Program-made: the position numbers and the translations under genes | In this document: positions 43,525 through 53,901 of the stretch, piece by piece | Position numbering within the stretch: the stretch's first letter is position 1 | Layout of the letters: every line of letters starts with the position of its first letter | Assembly: GCA_937965785.1 (NCBI GenBank) | Contig: CALCKT010000040.1 | Location: 1 to 64,000, forward strand | Reading direction: 5' to 3' | Source: an uncultured Propionibacteriaceae bacterium | GTDB taxonomy: Bacteria > Actinomycetota > Actinomycetes > Propionibacteriales > Propionibacteriaceae | DNA length: 64,000 bases | Notes under the pieces: generated by a model | What the model was told of the DNA's origin: nothing | Databases searched by the model: none | Seen by the model: only the letters and a program-made list of their open reading frames with translations

Positions 43525-45189
43525 ATGCCGGCGCAGGGGGAGTACTCGGCGGAACCGCAGCTGGTTCCCGCGAGGATGCTGAATGAGTTGGTGTACTGCC
43601 AGCGGCTGTTCCACCTCGAATGGGTGGACGGCCGCTGGGCTCACAACGACGACACGATCCAGGGTTCAGTGGCCCACGACGCGACGGATCGTCGTTCCGG
43701 GCGGATGCCCGCCCCCGATGAGGAGGAGAAACCGTTCACCTCTATCCAGGTGGCGTTGTCGGATCCGGACCTCGGGGTGACGGCCGTCATCGACCGGGTG
43801 GACCACGAGGACGGGTCGTCGAGTCCCGTGGACATGAAGAAGGGATCCGGCCCCAGGGACGGCGGAATGTGGCCTGCCGACCGGGTGCAGGTCCTGACCC
43901 AGGCGGTGCTGCTGCGACGTGCCGGGTATTCGGTGAACCGCGCCGAGATTTCCTATCTGGGATCGCATCACAGGGCCTCGATCGAGGTGGGGCAGGACGC
44001 GGAGACAGAGGTGCGGGAGTTGGTGGCGTTGGCACGGCAGGTGGCCGCGCAGGAACTTCCACCCCCGCCGTTGCTGAACGACCCGCGCTGTCCTCGCTGC
44101 TCGCTGGCGCCGCTGTGCATGCCCGATGAGACGAACTATCTGCTCGAACGTTCCAGTGAGCAGCCGCGTCGGATCATCGTCAGGAATCCCGACACCAGAC
44201 CCGTGTACGTGAACACGCAGGGGGCGTCGGTGAAGGTTTCCGGTGGTCGACTGCTGGTGGCGGTCAAGGGCGAGACGGTGGCCGAGCGCCGCCTTCTCGA
44301 TGTCTCCCAGGTTTGTGTGGTGGGGAACGTGCAGATCACCACCCAGGCGCTCAAGGCGTTGTGGCGCAGGGGTGTGGTGGTGATCTGGCTCAGCTACGGG
44401 GGTTGGCTCGACGGATGGTCGCAGGGGCCGCTGAACGGTCACGTGACGCTCAGGCGACGGCAGGTGCTGGCGAGCGTCCACGGCCTGCGGTTCGCGCAGC
44501 AGATGATCCGGGGAAAGATCCACAACCAGCGGGTGCTGTTGCGCCGCAACGCGAAGGTGTCGTTGGATGATTCGGTTTTGGATCAGCTCAAGGAACTGGA
44601 AGCGAAAACCGAATCCGCTGCGTCCTTGGAGACGCTGCTCGGGATCGAGGGCACGGCAGCGCGACTGTATTTCGGGCAGTTCCACAAGCTGCTGTCTCCC
44701 CGGCTTGAGGTCGTGGCCGAGTTCCAGGCGCACGGCAGGGCGCGACGTCCACCACCCGATCCCGTCAATGCGGTGCTCGGGTTCTGCTACAGCCTGTTGA
44801 CGAAGGACCTTGTCGCGGTGCTGACCGGGGTGGGTCTGGATCCTTTCCTGGGGGTGCTGCATCAGCCCCGCTACGGCAGGCCCGCTCTTGCTCTCGACCT
44901 GGCCGAGGAGTTCCGCGCCCTCGTGGCGGAGTCTGTGGCGTTGCAGTGTTTCAACAATGGTGAAGTCAACGAGAAGAGTTTCATGAGGGGACATCTCGGG
45001 GTGGTCCTGAACGCTGATGGGAGACGTTCCGTCATCCAAGCCCATGAACGCCGTCTCGAGTCCGAGCTGAAACACCCGCTGTTCGGCTATCAGGTGTCGT
45101 ACCGGAGGGTGCTGGATCTTCAGGCGCGGGTGCTGGCGGCTTCCTTCACGGGAGAGCTGGATTCCTACACCCCATTGATGACGAGGTGA
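43525..45189 (+). CDS. cas4-cas1: Cas4-Cas1 fusion, spacer acquisition
   Basis: A 554-residue fusion. Residues 1 to about 205 are Cas4: Fe-S cysteines at YCQRLFH (C25) and DPRCPRCSLAPLC (about C190, C193, C199), with a RecB-like nuclease core (GVTAVIDRVD, PVDMKKGS). Residues about 215-554 are Cas1, with the catalytic Glu in LLGIEGTAARLYF and His/Asp in LHQPRYGRPALALDLAEEFR. Such fusions typify type I-G and select PAM-bearing prespacers. Three bases separate it from cas2. Confidence 0.95.
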   Translation: MPAQGEYSAEPQLVPARMLNELVYCQRLFHLEWVDGRWAHNDDTIQGSVAHDATDRRSGRMPAPDEEEKPFTSIQVALSDPDLGVTAVIDRVDHEDGSSSPVDMKKGSGPRDGGMWPADRVQVLTQAVLLRRAGYSVNRAEISYLGSHHRASIEVGQDAETEVRELVALARQVAAQELPPPPLLNDPRCPRCSLAPLCMPDETNYLLERSSEQPRRIIVRNPDTRPVYVNTQGASVKVSGGRLLVAVKGETVAERRLLDVSQVCVVGNVQITTQALKALWRRGVVVIWLSYGGWLDGWSQGPLNGHVTLRRRQVLASVHGLRFAQQMIRGKIHNQRVLLRRNAKVSLDDSVLDQLKELEAKTESAASLETLLGIEGTAARLYFGQFHKLLSPRLEVVAEFQAHGRARRPPPDPVNAVLGFCYSLLTKDLVAVLTGVGLDPFLGVLHQPRYGRPALALDLAEEFRALVAESVALQCFNNGEVNEKSFMRGHLGVVLNADGRRSVIQAHERRLESELKHPLFGYQVSYRRVLDLQARVLAASFTGELDSYTPLMTR

Positions 45190-45192
45190 TCC

Positions 45193-45477
45193 ATGGCTCG
45201 ACGAAGATATCTCATCTCCTATGACATATCGGATCCCAAACGGCTGCGAGCCACCTTCAACGTCATGAAGGGCTACGGGAAGTGGCTTCAGTACTCGGTG
45301 TTCGTGTGTGATCTGAGCAAGGCGGAACTCGCGATGTGGGAACGGGACATCCGTGATGTGATAGCACTCGCCTACGATTCGGTGGTGGTGATCGATCTCG
45401 GTGCCCCGCAAGACGCGAACATCCGTATGCTTGGGGTACCGCGTAGGCTGCCCGACGAGGGGCCCGTGGTGGTGTGA
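45193..45477 (+). CDS. cas2: Cas2, spacer acquisition
   Basis: A 94-residue protein of normal Cas2 length. The start MARRRYLISYDISDPKRLRATFNVMKGYG carries the conserved Asp after beta1 (YDISDPKR), and the C-terminal IRMLGVPRR helps form the strand that meets Cas1. It works with the Cas4-Cas1 fusion to insert spacers next to the leader 172 bp downstream. Confidence 0.96.
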   Translation: MARRRYLISYDISDPKRLRATFNVMKGYGKWLQYSVFVCDLSKAELAMWERDIRDVIALAYDSVVVIDLGAPQDANIRMLGVPRRLPDEGPVVV

Positions 45478-45649
45478 GCTGCTGCGAGACCTCCAGTCAT
45501 GTCGTCTCCCCCGGGGAGCGCTCGAAGGGGTTTGACTAGGTGTTTTACCCCATGACAACTCAACAGAGTGTTGTTATGGGGGTCTGCGGTGCGAAGCGCT
45601 CGCAGAAGCTGGTAAAATCCCTAGTCAAGGCAGCCTTCCTAGGCGAGCC
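45478..45649 (+). promoter_or_regulatory. CRISPR leader with nested inverted repeats
   Basis: Lies between cas2 and the first repeat. An outer inverted repeat has TTGACTAGGTGTTTTACC at 45532-45549 and GGTAAAATCCCTAGTCAA at 45611-45628 (16 of 18 pair). Inside it are CCCCATGACAAC at 45548-45559 and GTTGTTATGGGG at 45570-45581 (11 of 12 pair). CTTCCTAGGCGAG just before the first repeat resembles the repeat core. These are likely binding sites for adaptation or transcription; a promoter is not clearly visible. Confidence 0.75.
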
Positions 45650-48600
45650 ATTGTTCCGGCCTTCTAGGCCGGACTCCATTGAGACGAGGACCGGCCCCGT
45701 ACTCAGGAGGAGGCATGGGCAATTGTTCCGGCCTTCTAGGCCGGACTCCATTGAGACCTCTGGAGGAAGCCCTTGACGAGCTGGACACAGCCCTGATTGT
45801 TCCGGCCTTCTAGGCCGGACTCCATTGAGACCACGACCTCCAACTCAGCTCCGAACTCCTTGGCCACCGCATTGTTCCGGCCTTCTAGGCCGGACTCCAT
45901 TGAGACCTTTGGCGGAAGGCGAAGAAGACCGTGTCCTGACGCGTATTGTTCCGGCCTTCTAGGCCGGACTCCATTGAGACTTGTGGAAACGAGCAAAGAA
46001 GACTGTGTCTTGATTGCATTGTTCCGGCCTTCTAGGCCGGACTCCATTGAGACCCAGCGGGCGCGGAGCTCGCCCTGCCGCTCCTCCTCGGATTGTTCCG
46101 GCCTTCTAGGCCGGACTCCATTGAGACGCGGAGAGGGTGCTTTCCGTCTGGCTTCAGGAATTGCAGATTGTTCCGGCCTTCTAGGCCGGACTCCATTGAG
46201 ACGCGCTCTGCCGGGCATTGGAGATAGATGGCGTCCAGCATTGTTCCGGCCTTCTAGGCCGGACTCCATTGAGACGCGGCGTCCCGGTAGAGCGAGGTGG
46301 CTGGCTCCAATTGTTCCGGCCTTCTAGGCCGGACTCCATTGAGACCTGTAACCAGCATCATCGGCGTCCACTCCATCCTTGAATTGTTCCGGCCTTCTAG
46401 GCCGGACTCCATTGAGACAGTACTATCGCCCAAAGGCCTTGAAGACTCTTTCCGAATTGTTCCGGCCTTCTAGGCCGGACTCCATTGAGACGATGTGAGC
46501 GTCAAAATTCATCAAACCTGCGAATTGCGATTGTTCCGGCCTTCTAGGCCGGACTCCATTGAGACCGAGGAGTCTCGAAACGCCAGGAGCTCATTCAGCG
46601 AGATTGTTCCGGCCTTCTAGGCCGGACTCCATTGAGACAAATCTTCAACGCTCTTTCCGACGCCGAGGACATTCGATTGTTCCGGCCTTCTAGGCCGGAC
46701 TCCATTGAGACTCCAAACTGACGCAGGGTCAGATAGATGCTCTGTATGAATTGTTCCGGCCTTCTAGGCCGGACTCCATTGAGACCCGAGATACCGCGCG
46801 AGTGCGGTATCGATGCTCTCCCATTGTTCCGGCCTTCTAGGCCGGACTCCATTGAGACGACCGGGCGATGGTGGACGTGCCGGAGCTCGTGCATTGTTCC
46901 GGCCTTCTAGGCCGGACTCCATTGAGACTATCTGAGGGCGAACTACACAGATCCCCCTTAGAGGCGCATTGTTCCGGCCTTCTAGGCCGGACTCCATTGA
47001 GACGTTGAGCAGGGTGCCCGCGGTGCCTCGGCTGCCGAAGGATTGTTCCGGCCTTCTAGGCCGGACTCCATTGAGACGGGCACTGGGAGAACGTGGTCAC
47101 CATGGATTGGGTAAATTGTTCCGGCCTTCTAGGCCGGACTCCATTGAGACGCACCACCACGGCCTGCCTCAGCGCGTTTGTTTGCCCGGATTGTTCCGGC
47201 CTTCTAGGCCGGACTCCATTGAGACCTCAGAAATCGCGCTCAGAGTAGTACAACCGGCAGATTGTTCCGGCCTTCTAGGCCGGACTCCATTGAGACCATG
47301 GCTCTCTCAAGAGCCTCCGCATGCCCGACCATGCATTGTTCCGGCCTTCTAGGCCGGACTCCATTGAGACGGGGTCACCCCCGAGGAGCTCGACGAGGCG
47401 GCCGCATTGTTCCGGCCTTCTAGGCCGGACTCCATTGAGACCCCGGCAGCCGAACCACAGAAGGAGCAAACACCATCATATTGTTCCGGCCTTCTAGGCC
47501 GGACTCCATTGAGACCTTGGCGATCGCGGTGATGTCATAGTCTGCGACGCCGCATTGTTCCGGCCTTCTAGGCCGGACTCCATTGAGACCCAGGTCACGG
47601 CACGCGGGTTGTCGCGGATCGCGCGATTGTTCCGGCCTTCTAGGCCGGACTCCATTGAGACACCCTCTGCCGTGACAGCGACGTCAGTCGCGCAGCTTCC
47701 GCATTGTTCCGGCCTTCTAGGCCGGACTCCATTGAGACCATTGATAGCATCTACGGAGTGCCCTTCCGTAAGGTCAATTGTTCCGGCCTTCTAGGCCGGA
47801 CTCCATTGAGACCTCATCATCGCGTTCTTGACCTCTCTGCGGGACAACATTGTTCCGGCCTTCTAGGCCGGACTCCATTGAGACAACACCGAGACCATAC
47901 CCGGCTGCCCCATGAGCGGAAATTGTTCCGGCCTTCTAGGCCGGACTCCATTGAGACGCCTCCCCGGGCCGTGGGCACGGATATAGACGGTTGATTGTTC
48001 CGGCCTTCTAGGCCGGACTCCATTGAGACCTCATCATCGCGTTCTTGACCTCTCTGCGGGACAACATTGTTCCGGCCTTCTAGGCCGGACTCCATTGAGA
48101 CAACACCGAGACCATACCCGGCTGCCCCATGAGCGGAAATTGTTCCGGCCTTCTAGGCCGGACTCCATTGAGACGGCGATTGCTTCGATGTCATAGTCGG
48201 CGACGCCACCGATTGTTCCGGCCTTCTAGGCCGGACTCCATTGAGACACACCCCCCACCCGGTGTGTATACTAGTGATCACCGGGATTGTTCCGGCCTTC
48301 TAGGCCGGACTCCATTGAGACAAGGATGTTACCAAGTACCGGGAAGAGCTTGCTGATGTATTGTTCCGGCCTTCTAGGCCGGACTCCATTGAGACTTGAT
48401 ATCGAAATCGATGACGATATGATTCTCGGGTACATTGTTCCGGCCTTCTAGGCCGGACTCCATTGAGACGGGCCGACATAGCCGCTAATCACAGCGGCAG
48501 AGCGGCGCTATTGTTCCGGCCTTCTAGGCCGGACTCCATTGAGACAGGGCCCTGGCTCAGACGAGTACAGCGGCACAGGCCGCATTGTTCCGGCCTTCTA

Positions 48601-51600
48601 GGCCGGACTCCATTGAGACCTCAACCTCTGAGGGTAGCCGATACATCACCCGGGAGATTGTTCCGGCCTTCTAGGCCGGACTCCATTGAGACACGAGACC
48701 CCGCGGGCCCTGCCAGCGGCCGAGCTCCTCCATTGTTCCGGCCTTCTAGGCCGGACTCCATTGAGACGTTGACACCGACACGCACCTGGAAATCATCCCG
48801 ATTCATTGTTCCGGCCTTCTAGGCCGGACTCCATTGAGACCGGCCAGAGGTTCCCCCGGCTTTCACCTCAACGAGAGAGATTGTTCCGGCCTTCTAGGCC
48901 GGACTCCATTGAGACGCCGTGAACTGAACTGGTTCGTGTCTGGCAGCAACAAATTGTTCCGGCCTTCTAGGTCGGACTCCATTGAGACCAGCTACTTCTT
49001 GCTGGAGAACTGGCACCGGCGAGCGGATTGTTCCGGCCTTCTAGGCCGGACTCCATTGAGACCCGAATGAGTAAGCCACGCCACCCGATCAACGGTCACA
49101 TTGTTCCGGCCTTCTAGGCCGGACTCCATTGAGACACCCTGGGCAGGAGGCTCCGATGATGGCTGATGCGACATTGTTCCGGCCTTCTAGGCCGGACTCC
49201 ATTGAGACGCCCAGGGCGGTGTCGTCGACGGGGTGGGTCCAGGCGAATTGTTCCGGCCTTCTAGGCCGGACTCCATTGAGACAGCAGGAGGTCAGCACGG
49301 GCCCATGCCGGAGCGGTCATTGTTCCGGCCTTCTAGGCCGGACTCCATTGAGACACCTCCACCAGTCGCGAGAGAAACGCCAATACGAGTCATTGTTCCG
49401 GCCTTCTAGGCCGGACTCCATTGAGACACTGCGGCTGAGCGCCTCTGGGCTCCTTTGCGTCCATTGTTCCGGCCTTCTAGGCCGGACTCCATTGAGACTG
49501 GCCCACCGCGCGATGGATCTCGGCGCGTACGTGCGATTGTTCCGGCCTTCTAGGCCGGACTCCATTGAGACGGTGACATGGTGCGTGGCATCGGTGACCG
49601 GCTGGCGAAGATTGTTCCGGCCTTCTAGGCCGGACTCCATTGAGACCGTGTTCGTGTTTGTGCTGCTCCAGGGCGCGGACGCGATTGTTCCGGCCTTCTA
49701 GGCCGGACTCCATTGAGACTGTTAGGATGTTTCACATTGAAGATGTTGTCAATCGATTGTTCCGGCCTTCTAGGCCGGACTCCATTGAGACAGGCCGATC
49801 TTCTCGGCCAGGCCGTTGATGCCGCCGATGAATTGTTCCGGCCTTCTAGGCCGGACTCCATTGAGACATGTTGGGCATCTTCGTAAGGTTCTGTGTTTCA
49901 ACCCACATTGTTCCGGCCTTCTAGGCCGGACTCCATTGAGACCATTCCTTCCAGACCCCATCCTCACGTTCCCAGCGAGAATTGTTCCGGCCTTCTAGGC
50001 CGGACTCCATTGAGACACCGCACGGATGCGGGACGATCGTTTCTTCGGCGATCGCATTGTTCCGGCCTTCTAGGCCGGACTCCATTGAGACTTGGGCATG
50101 ATGTTCGGGTTGATCTCAGTCATGAAATATTGTTCCGGCCTTCTAGGCCGGACTCCATTGAGACGTCGTTTTCGAGAGTCGGGGCAGCCCCCAATTCCAT
50201 CATTGTTCCGGCCTTCTAGGCCGGACTCCATTGAGACGCCACCTATGTCGTGTGGGAGCGCCCCTCATGATGCAGATTGTTCCGGCCTTCTAGGCCGGAC
50301 TCCATTGAGACGGTGAGCTCCTCGAGGTCTCGGGCGTCACAGGTACGGGATTGTTCCGGCCTTCTAGGCCGGACTCCATTGAGACCTCAGCTTCCCGCGC
50401 CAACTCGCCGAGTTCTTTGGCGAAATTGTTCCGGCCTTCTAGGCCGGACTCCATTGAGACGAAACCGCCCAGCCGTCGTTGCGGCCGTCAGCGTCAACAT
50501 TGTTCCGGCCTTCTAGGCCGGACTCCATTGAGACCAGATGAGTCCGGCGGTGGCCGCGACCATGGATATGTGATTGTTCCGGCCTTCTAGGCCGGACTCC
50601 ATTGAGACCACAGCAGTCGAAGGACTGTCAAGCAAGTACGCCGATTGTTCCGGCCTTCTAGGCCGGACTCCATTGAGACATGCGTCGCCCGGGGCCGTGA
50701 GCTCGGATGTAGACGTAGATTGTTCCGGCCTTCTAGGCCGGACTCCATTGAGACGATGCCGCGGCGACGTGCGGCGCCACGGATACTTGCTATTGTTCCG
50801 GCCTTCTAGGCCGGACTCCATTGAGACGACCTGCTTGCTGATGTTTTCCTTGGTGATCAACTTTAATTGTTCCGGCCTTCTAGGCCGGACTCCATTGAGA
50901 CCGTCACGCCCCGTTCCCGTACGATCGCCAGCACCTGTATTGTTCCGGCCTTCTAGGCCGGACTCCATTGAGACGACGTCGCCAGCGTGAGCTATGGAGA
51001 GGTCACCGGCCTGATTGTTCCGGCCTTCTAGGCCGGACTCCATTGAGACCTTGATGGCGGCCCTGGTGCGGGCGGGCAGCATCGCCATTGTTCCGGCCTT
51101 CTAGGCCGGACTCCATTGAGACGTGTCCGCGCCCGCCTGTAGGGCGGCTTCGCGGAATTGTTCCGGCCTTCTAGGCCGGACTCCATTGAGACGTGTCCGC
51201 GCCCGCCTGTAGGGCGGCTTCGCGGAATTGTTCCGGCCTTCTAGGCCGGACTCCATTGAGACAAGCAGATCGCGCGGGACGTGGAGAAGACGTTCATCAC
51301 ATTGTTCCGGCCTTCTAGGCCGGACTCCATTGAGACAACAACCGCGCATCCTGGCGGGACATCCTCGAGCCGATTGTTCCGGCCTTCTAGGCCGGACTCC
51401 ATTGAGACATCGGGTAGGCGATGGCTTCGTTGTCCGTGTAGCTCATTGTTCCGGCCTTCTAGGCCGGACTCCATTGAGATGTATTGGTCTTGCGCGGACC
51501 AGGCTTCGTAGCCGAAAAATTGTTCCGGCCTTCTAGGCCGGACTTCATTGAGACTACTCGTCCAGGCCGCCACGCGCGGAGAAGCGCCGCTCATTGTTCC

Positions 51601-52589
51601 GGCCTTCTAGGCCGGACTCCATTGAGACTAGTCGTATTCGACGGCCTCGATCTTGGTGGTGGCGCGGCATTGTTCCGGCCTTCTAGGCCGGACTCCATTG
51701 AGACGCCGTGCTCCACCTTGGTGCTCGCCAAGAAACTGCGCATTGTTCCGGCCTTCTAGACCGGACTCCATTGAGACGTCCAGTCAATCGCCCGCGCCGC
51801 CGGGGAGACGTGAGGCATTGTTCCGGCCTTCTAGGCCGGACTCCATTGAGACCTCTGTGTCGTAGCCACATATCACGATGCGCAGCTCCGATTGTTCCGG
51901 CCTCCTAGGCCGGACTCCATTGAGACTGCAGCACACCGGTTGGTACGCCGCCATACTTCCGGATTGTTCCGGCCTTCTAGGCCGGACTCCATTGAGACGG
52001 CTAGCGGCCATCAAGGGGTTCACGCACACAAAGCCTCATTGTTCCGGCCTTCTAGGCCGGACTCCATTGAGACATCTGGTGATACTCGTCATAGGCCAGT
52101 CCGGACTCGCATTGTTCCGGCCTTCTAGGCCGGACTCCATTGAGACTGGCACACATCCCGGGCCGTGTCCTCGTCCGCGTCGTCATTGTTCTGGCCTTCT
52201 AGGCCGGACTCCATTGATACCACTTGATTCGAACCAAGGCCCCATTCCAGTAGCCCCACATTGTTCCGGCCTTCTAGGCCGGACTCCATTGAGACTGCTT
52301 CGCCCCGACGATGAGCGTGCGGGTCTCGTCATTGTTCCGGCCTTCTAGGCCGGACTCCATTGAGACGTCCGGATCCCACGTGAGCGGAGTCCGGAGAGTT
52401 TGCATTGTTCCGGCCTTCTAAGCCGGACTCCATTGATACGCGACAAGGGTCTGATACTTGCCACGCCAGTCGGCGGCGCTATTGTTCCGGCCTTCTAGGC
52501 CGGACTCCATTGAGACATGATGGCCTGCACCGAATCGGTGTCATGGCCGAGGCATTGTTCCGGCCTTCTAGGCTGGACTCTACCGAGAC
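45650..52589 (+). CRISPR. type I-G CRISPR array, 95 repeats and 94 spacers
   Basis: The 36-bp repeat starts ATTGTTCCGGCC and ends CCATTGAGAC, with a hairpin CCGGCC-TTCTA-GGCCGG in the middle. Repeat starts are 70-77 bp apart, giving spacers of 34-41 bp. The 3' end ATTGAGAC fits the usual crRNA 5' handle, so transcription is left to right, in line with the cas genes. Decayed repeats at the right end (48953, 51445, 51519, 51742, 51891, 52185, 52404, 52554) mark the old end. Spacers 30-31 recur as 33-34, and 75 equals 76. No protein should be called here; the open frames result from the period and repeat. Confidence 0.99.
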
Positions 52590-52674
52590 TAACCGGCCGC
52601 GCTGGCTGCTTGTTTCTGTGTCGTGGGTTGTTTTGGCTTTCCGGGCTGGATCTCGTCGATGATCTGAATCGAAG

Positions 52675-52735
52675 ATCGCCGGGGAAACCGGATTGGGCGA
52701 TTTTGTCCCGTCTGCGGTTTCCCCGGCGATTTTTG
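52675..52735 (+). terminator. strong terminator downstream of the CRISPR array
   Basis: A perfect 16-bp stem ATCGCCGGGGAAACCG / CGGTTTCCCCGGCGAT (52675-52690 and 52715-52730) with a 24-base loop is followed by TTTTT. In the plus direction it would end the array transcript. The 319-bp gap it sits in holds no gene. Confidence 0.75.
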
Positions 52736-52908
52736 TGCGAAATATGAAGAGCAGGTCGTTGGTGTGGGTGAAAGTGATCCCGTGAGGTTTCTGTGCAGGC
52801 CGCTCATCGATGGTTGGCGCCCTTGGTCAAGGCGGGTTTGAGGATGGCCGCGAACAAGTTTCGTGGAATCTTTCGGGATGGAACCGCGACCTGCTTGTCC
52901 TGCGAGCC

Positions 52909-53901
52909 TTACGTGTGCAGGTATTCCTTGTGCTTTTCCGCCACTTCTTCCGACTCCAGTTGCAGAGTGCAGTGCTCGATGCGGATCTCGTGATGTTTGA
53001 TCAGGCACTCCTGGATATCGGCCAGAATCTCCTGCGAGTGCCCATCGGTGAAACATTCGTCGGCGAGGACCACATGGGCAGTCAGAATCGGAAGCTCGGT
53101 GGAGACGACGGAGGCGTGGAGGTCGTGGACCCCCTTCACGTGGGGCCTTTCCAGCAGGTGCCGCCTCACCTTGTTCAGGTCCAGTTCGGTTGGCGTGGCC
53201 TCCAGCAGGATCGAACCCGACTCCCGCAGCAGTTTCAGGGCCCGCGGAACGATCAGCGCTGCCACGAGAAGACCGGCGATGGTGTCGGCACGGGTCCACC
53301 CCGTCAGGGCGATCACCACCGCGGAGACGATCACCGCCACCGACCCGAGAGCATCATTCAACACCTCCAGGAAAGCGGCCCGCATGTTCAGGTTGCTGTC
53401 CTTGCCGCCCATCAGCACCAGCAGCGATGCCACATTGCCCAGCAGACCGACCACACCGATGACGGCCACGCCGCCCGCCTCCACCTCCGGGGGAGCGAAC
53501 AGACGAAGCACGCCCTCGTAGATGGCGTAGCCTCCGACACACAGCAGGATCGCGGACTGCGCCCCTGCGGACAACACCTCCGCGCGCTGCCAACCCCAGG
53601 TGTGACGCTCCGAGGGGGGACGTTTCATCAACGTCGCCGCGATGAGCGCCACCACCAGGCCGAGGGAATCGGTCAGCATGTGTCCGGCATCGACGAGCAG
53701 CGCCAGGCTGTCCGTCACGATCGCGCCAACCACCTCGGCGGCGAAGATCAAACCGGTTATGCCCAGCGCGATTCCGAGGCGTTTCCGGTTCGTCGAGCCG
53801 TGCGCGTGATTGTGGCTGTGCCCATGCCCGTGGCCGTGTCCGTGATGCCCGGGGTTGTGGTGCTCGTTTTCGTGGGTGTCGTGGTCGTGGTGTTCGCTCA
53901 T
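52909..53901 (-). CDS. czcD: CzcD-type cation diffusion facilitator (metal efflux)
   Basis: A 330-residue CDF transporter exporting Zn2+, Co2+ or Cd2+ against protons. The N-terminal 35 residues are an HDHDTHENEHH... histidine loop, six helices follow with the metal-site motifs LLVDAGHMLTDSLGLV (HxxxD) and EVLNDALGSVAV, and the C-terminal cytoplasmic domain contains PHVKGVHDLHASVV and HVVL. Its ATG overlaps the stop of an ArsR-type gene (ATGA), placing it under metal-responsive control. Confidence 0.92.
   Translation of the reverse strand: MSEHHDHDTHENEHHNPGHHGHGHGHGHSHNHAHGSTNRKRLGIALGITGLIFAAEVVGAIVTDSLALLVDAGHMLTDSLGLVVALIAATLMKRPPSERHTWGWQRAEVLSAGAQSAILLCVGGYAIYEGVLRLFAPPEVEAGGVAVIGVVGLLGNVASLLVLMGGKDSNLNMRAAFLEVLNDALGSVAVIVSAVVIALTGWTRADTIAGLLVAALIVPRALKLLRESGSILLEATPTELDLNKVRRHLLERPHVKGVHDLHASVVSTELPILTAHVVLADECFTDGHSQEILADIQECLIKHHEIRIEHCTLQLESEEVAEKHKEYLHT

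Noticed and set aside
45650..52589. Self-targeting spacers against genes in this window
   Set aside because: No spacer read by eye matched the window genes; this needs a full search and cannot be claimed.
45540..52662. Dozens of short frames with FRPSRPDSIET, CSGLLGRTPLR or MESGLEGRNN repeats
   Set aside because: These are translations of the CRISPR repeat on both strands, not proteins.
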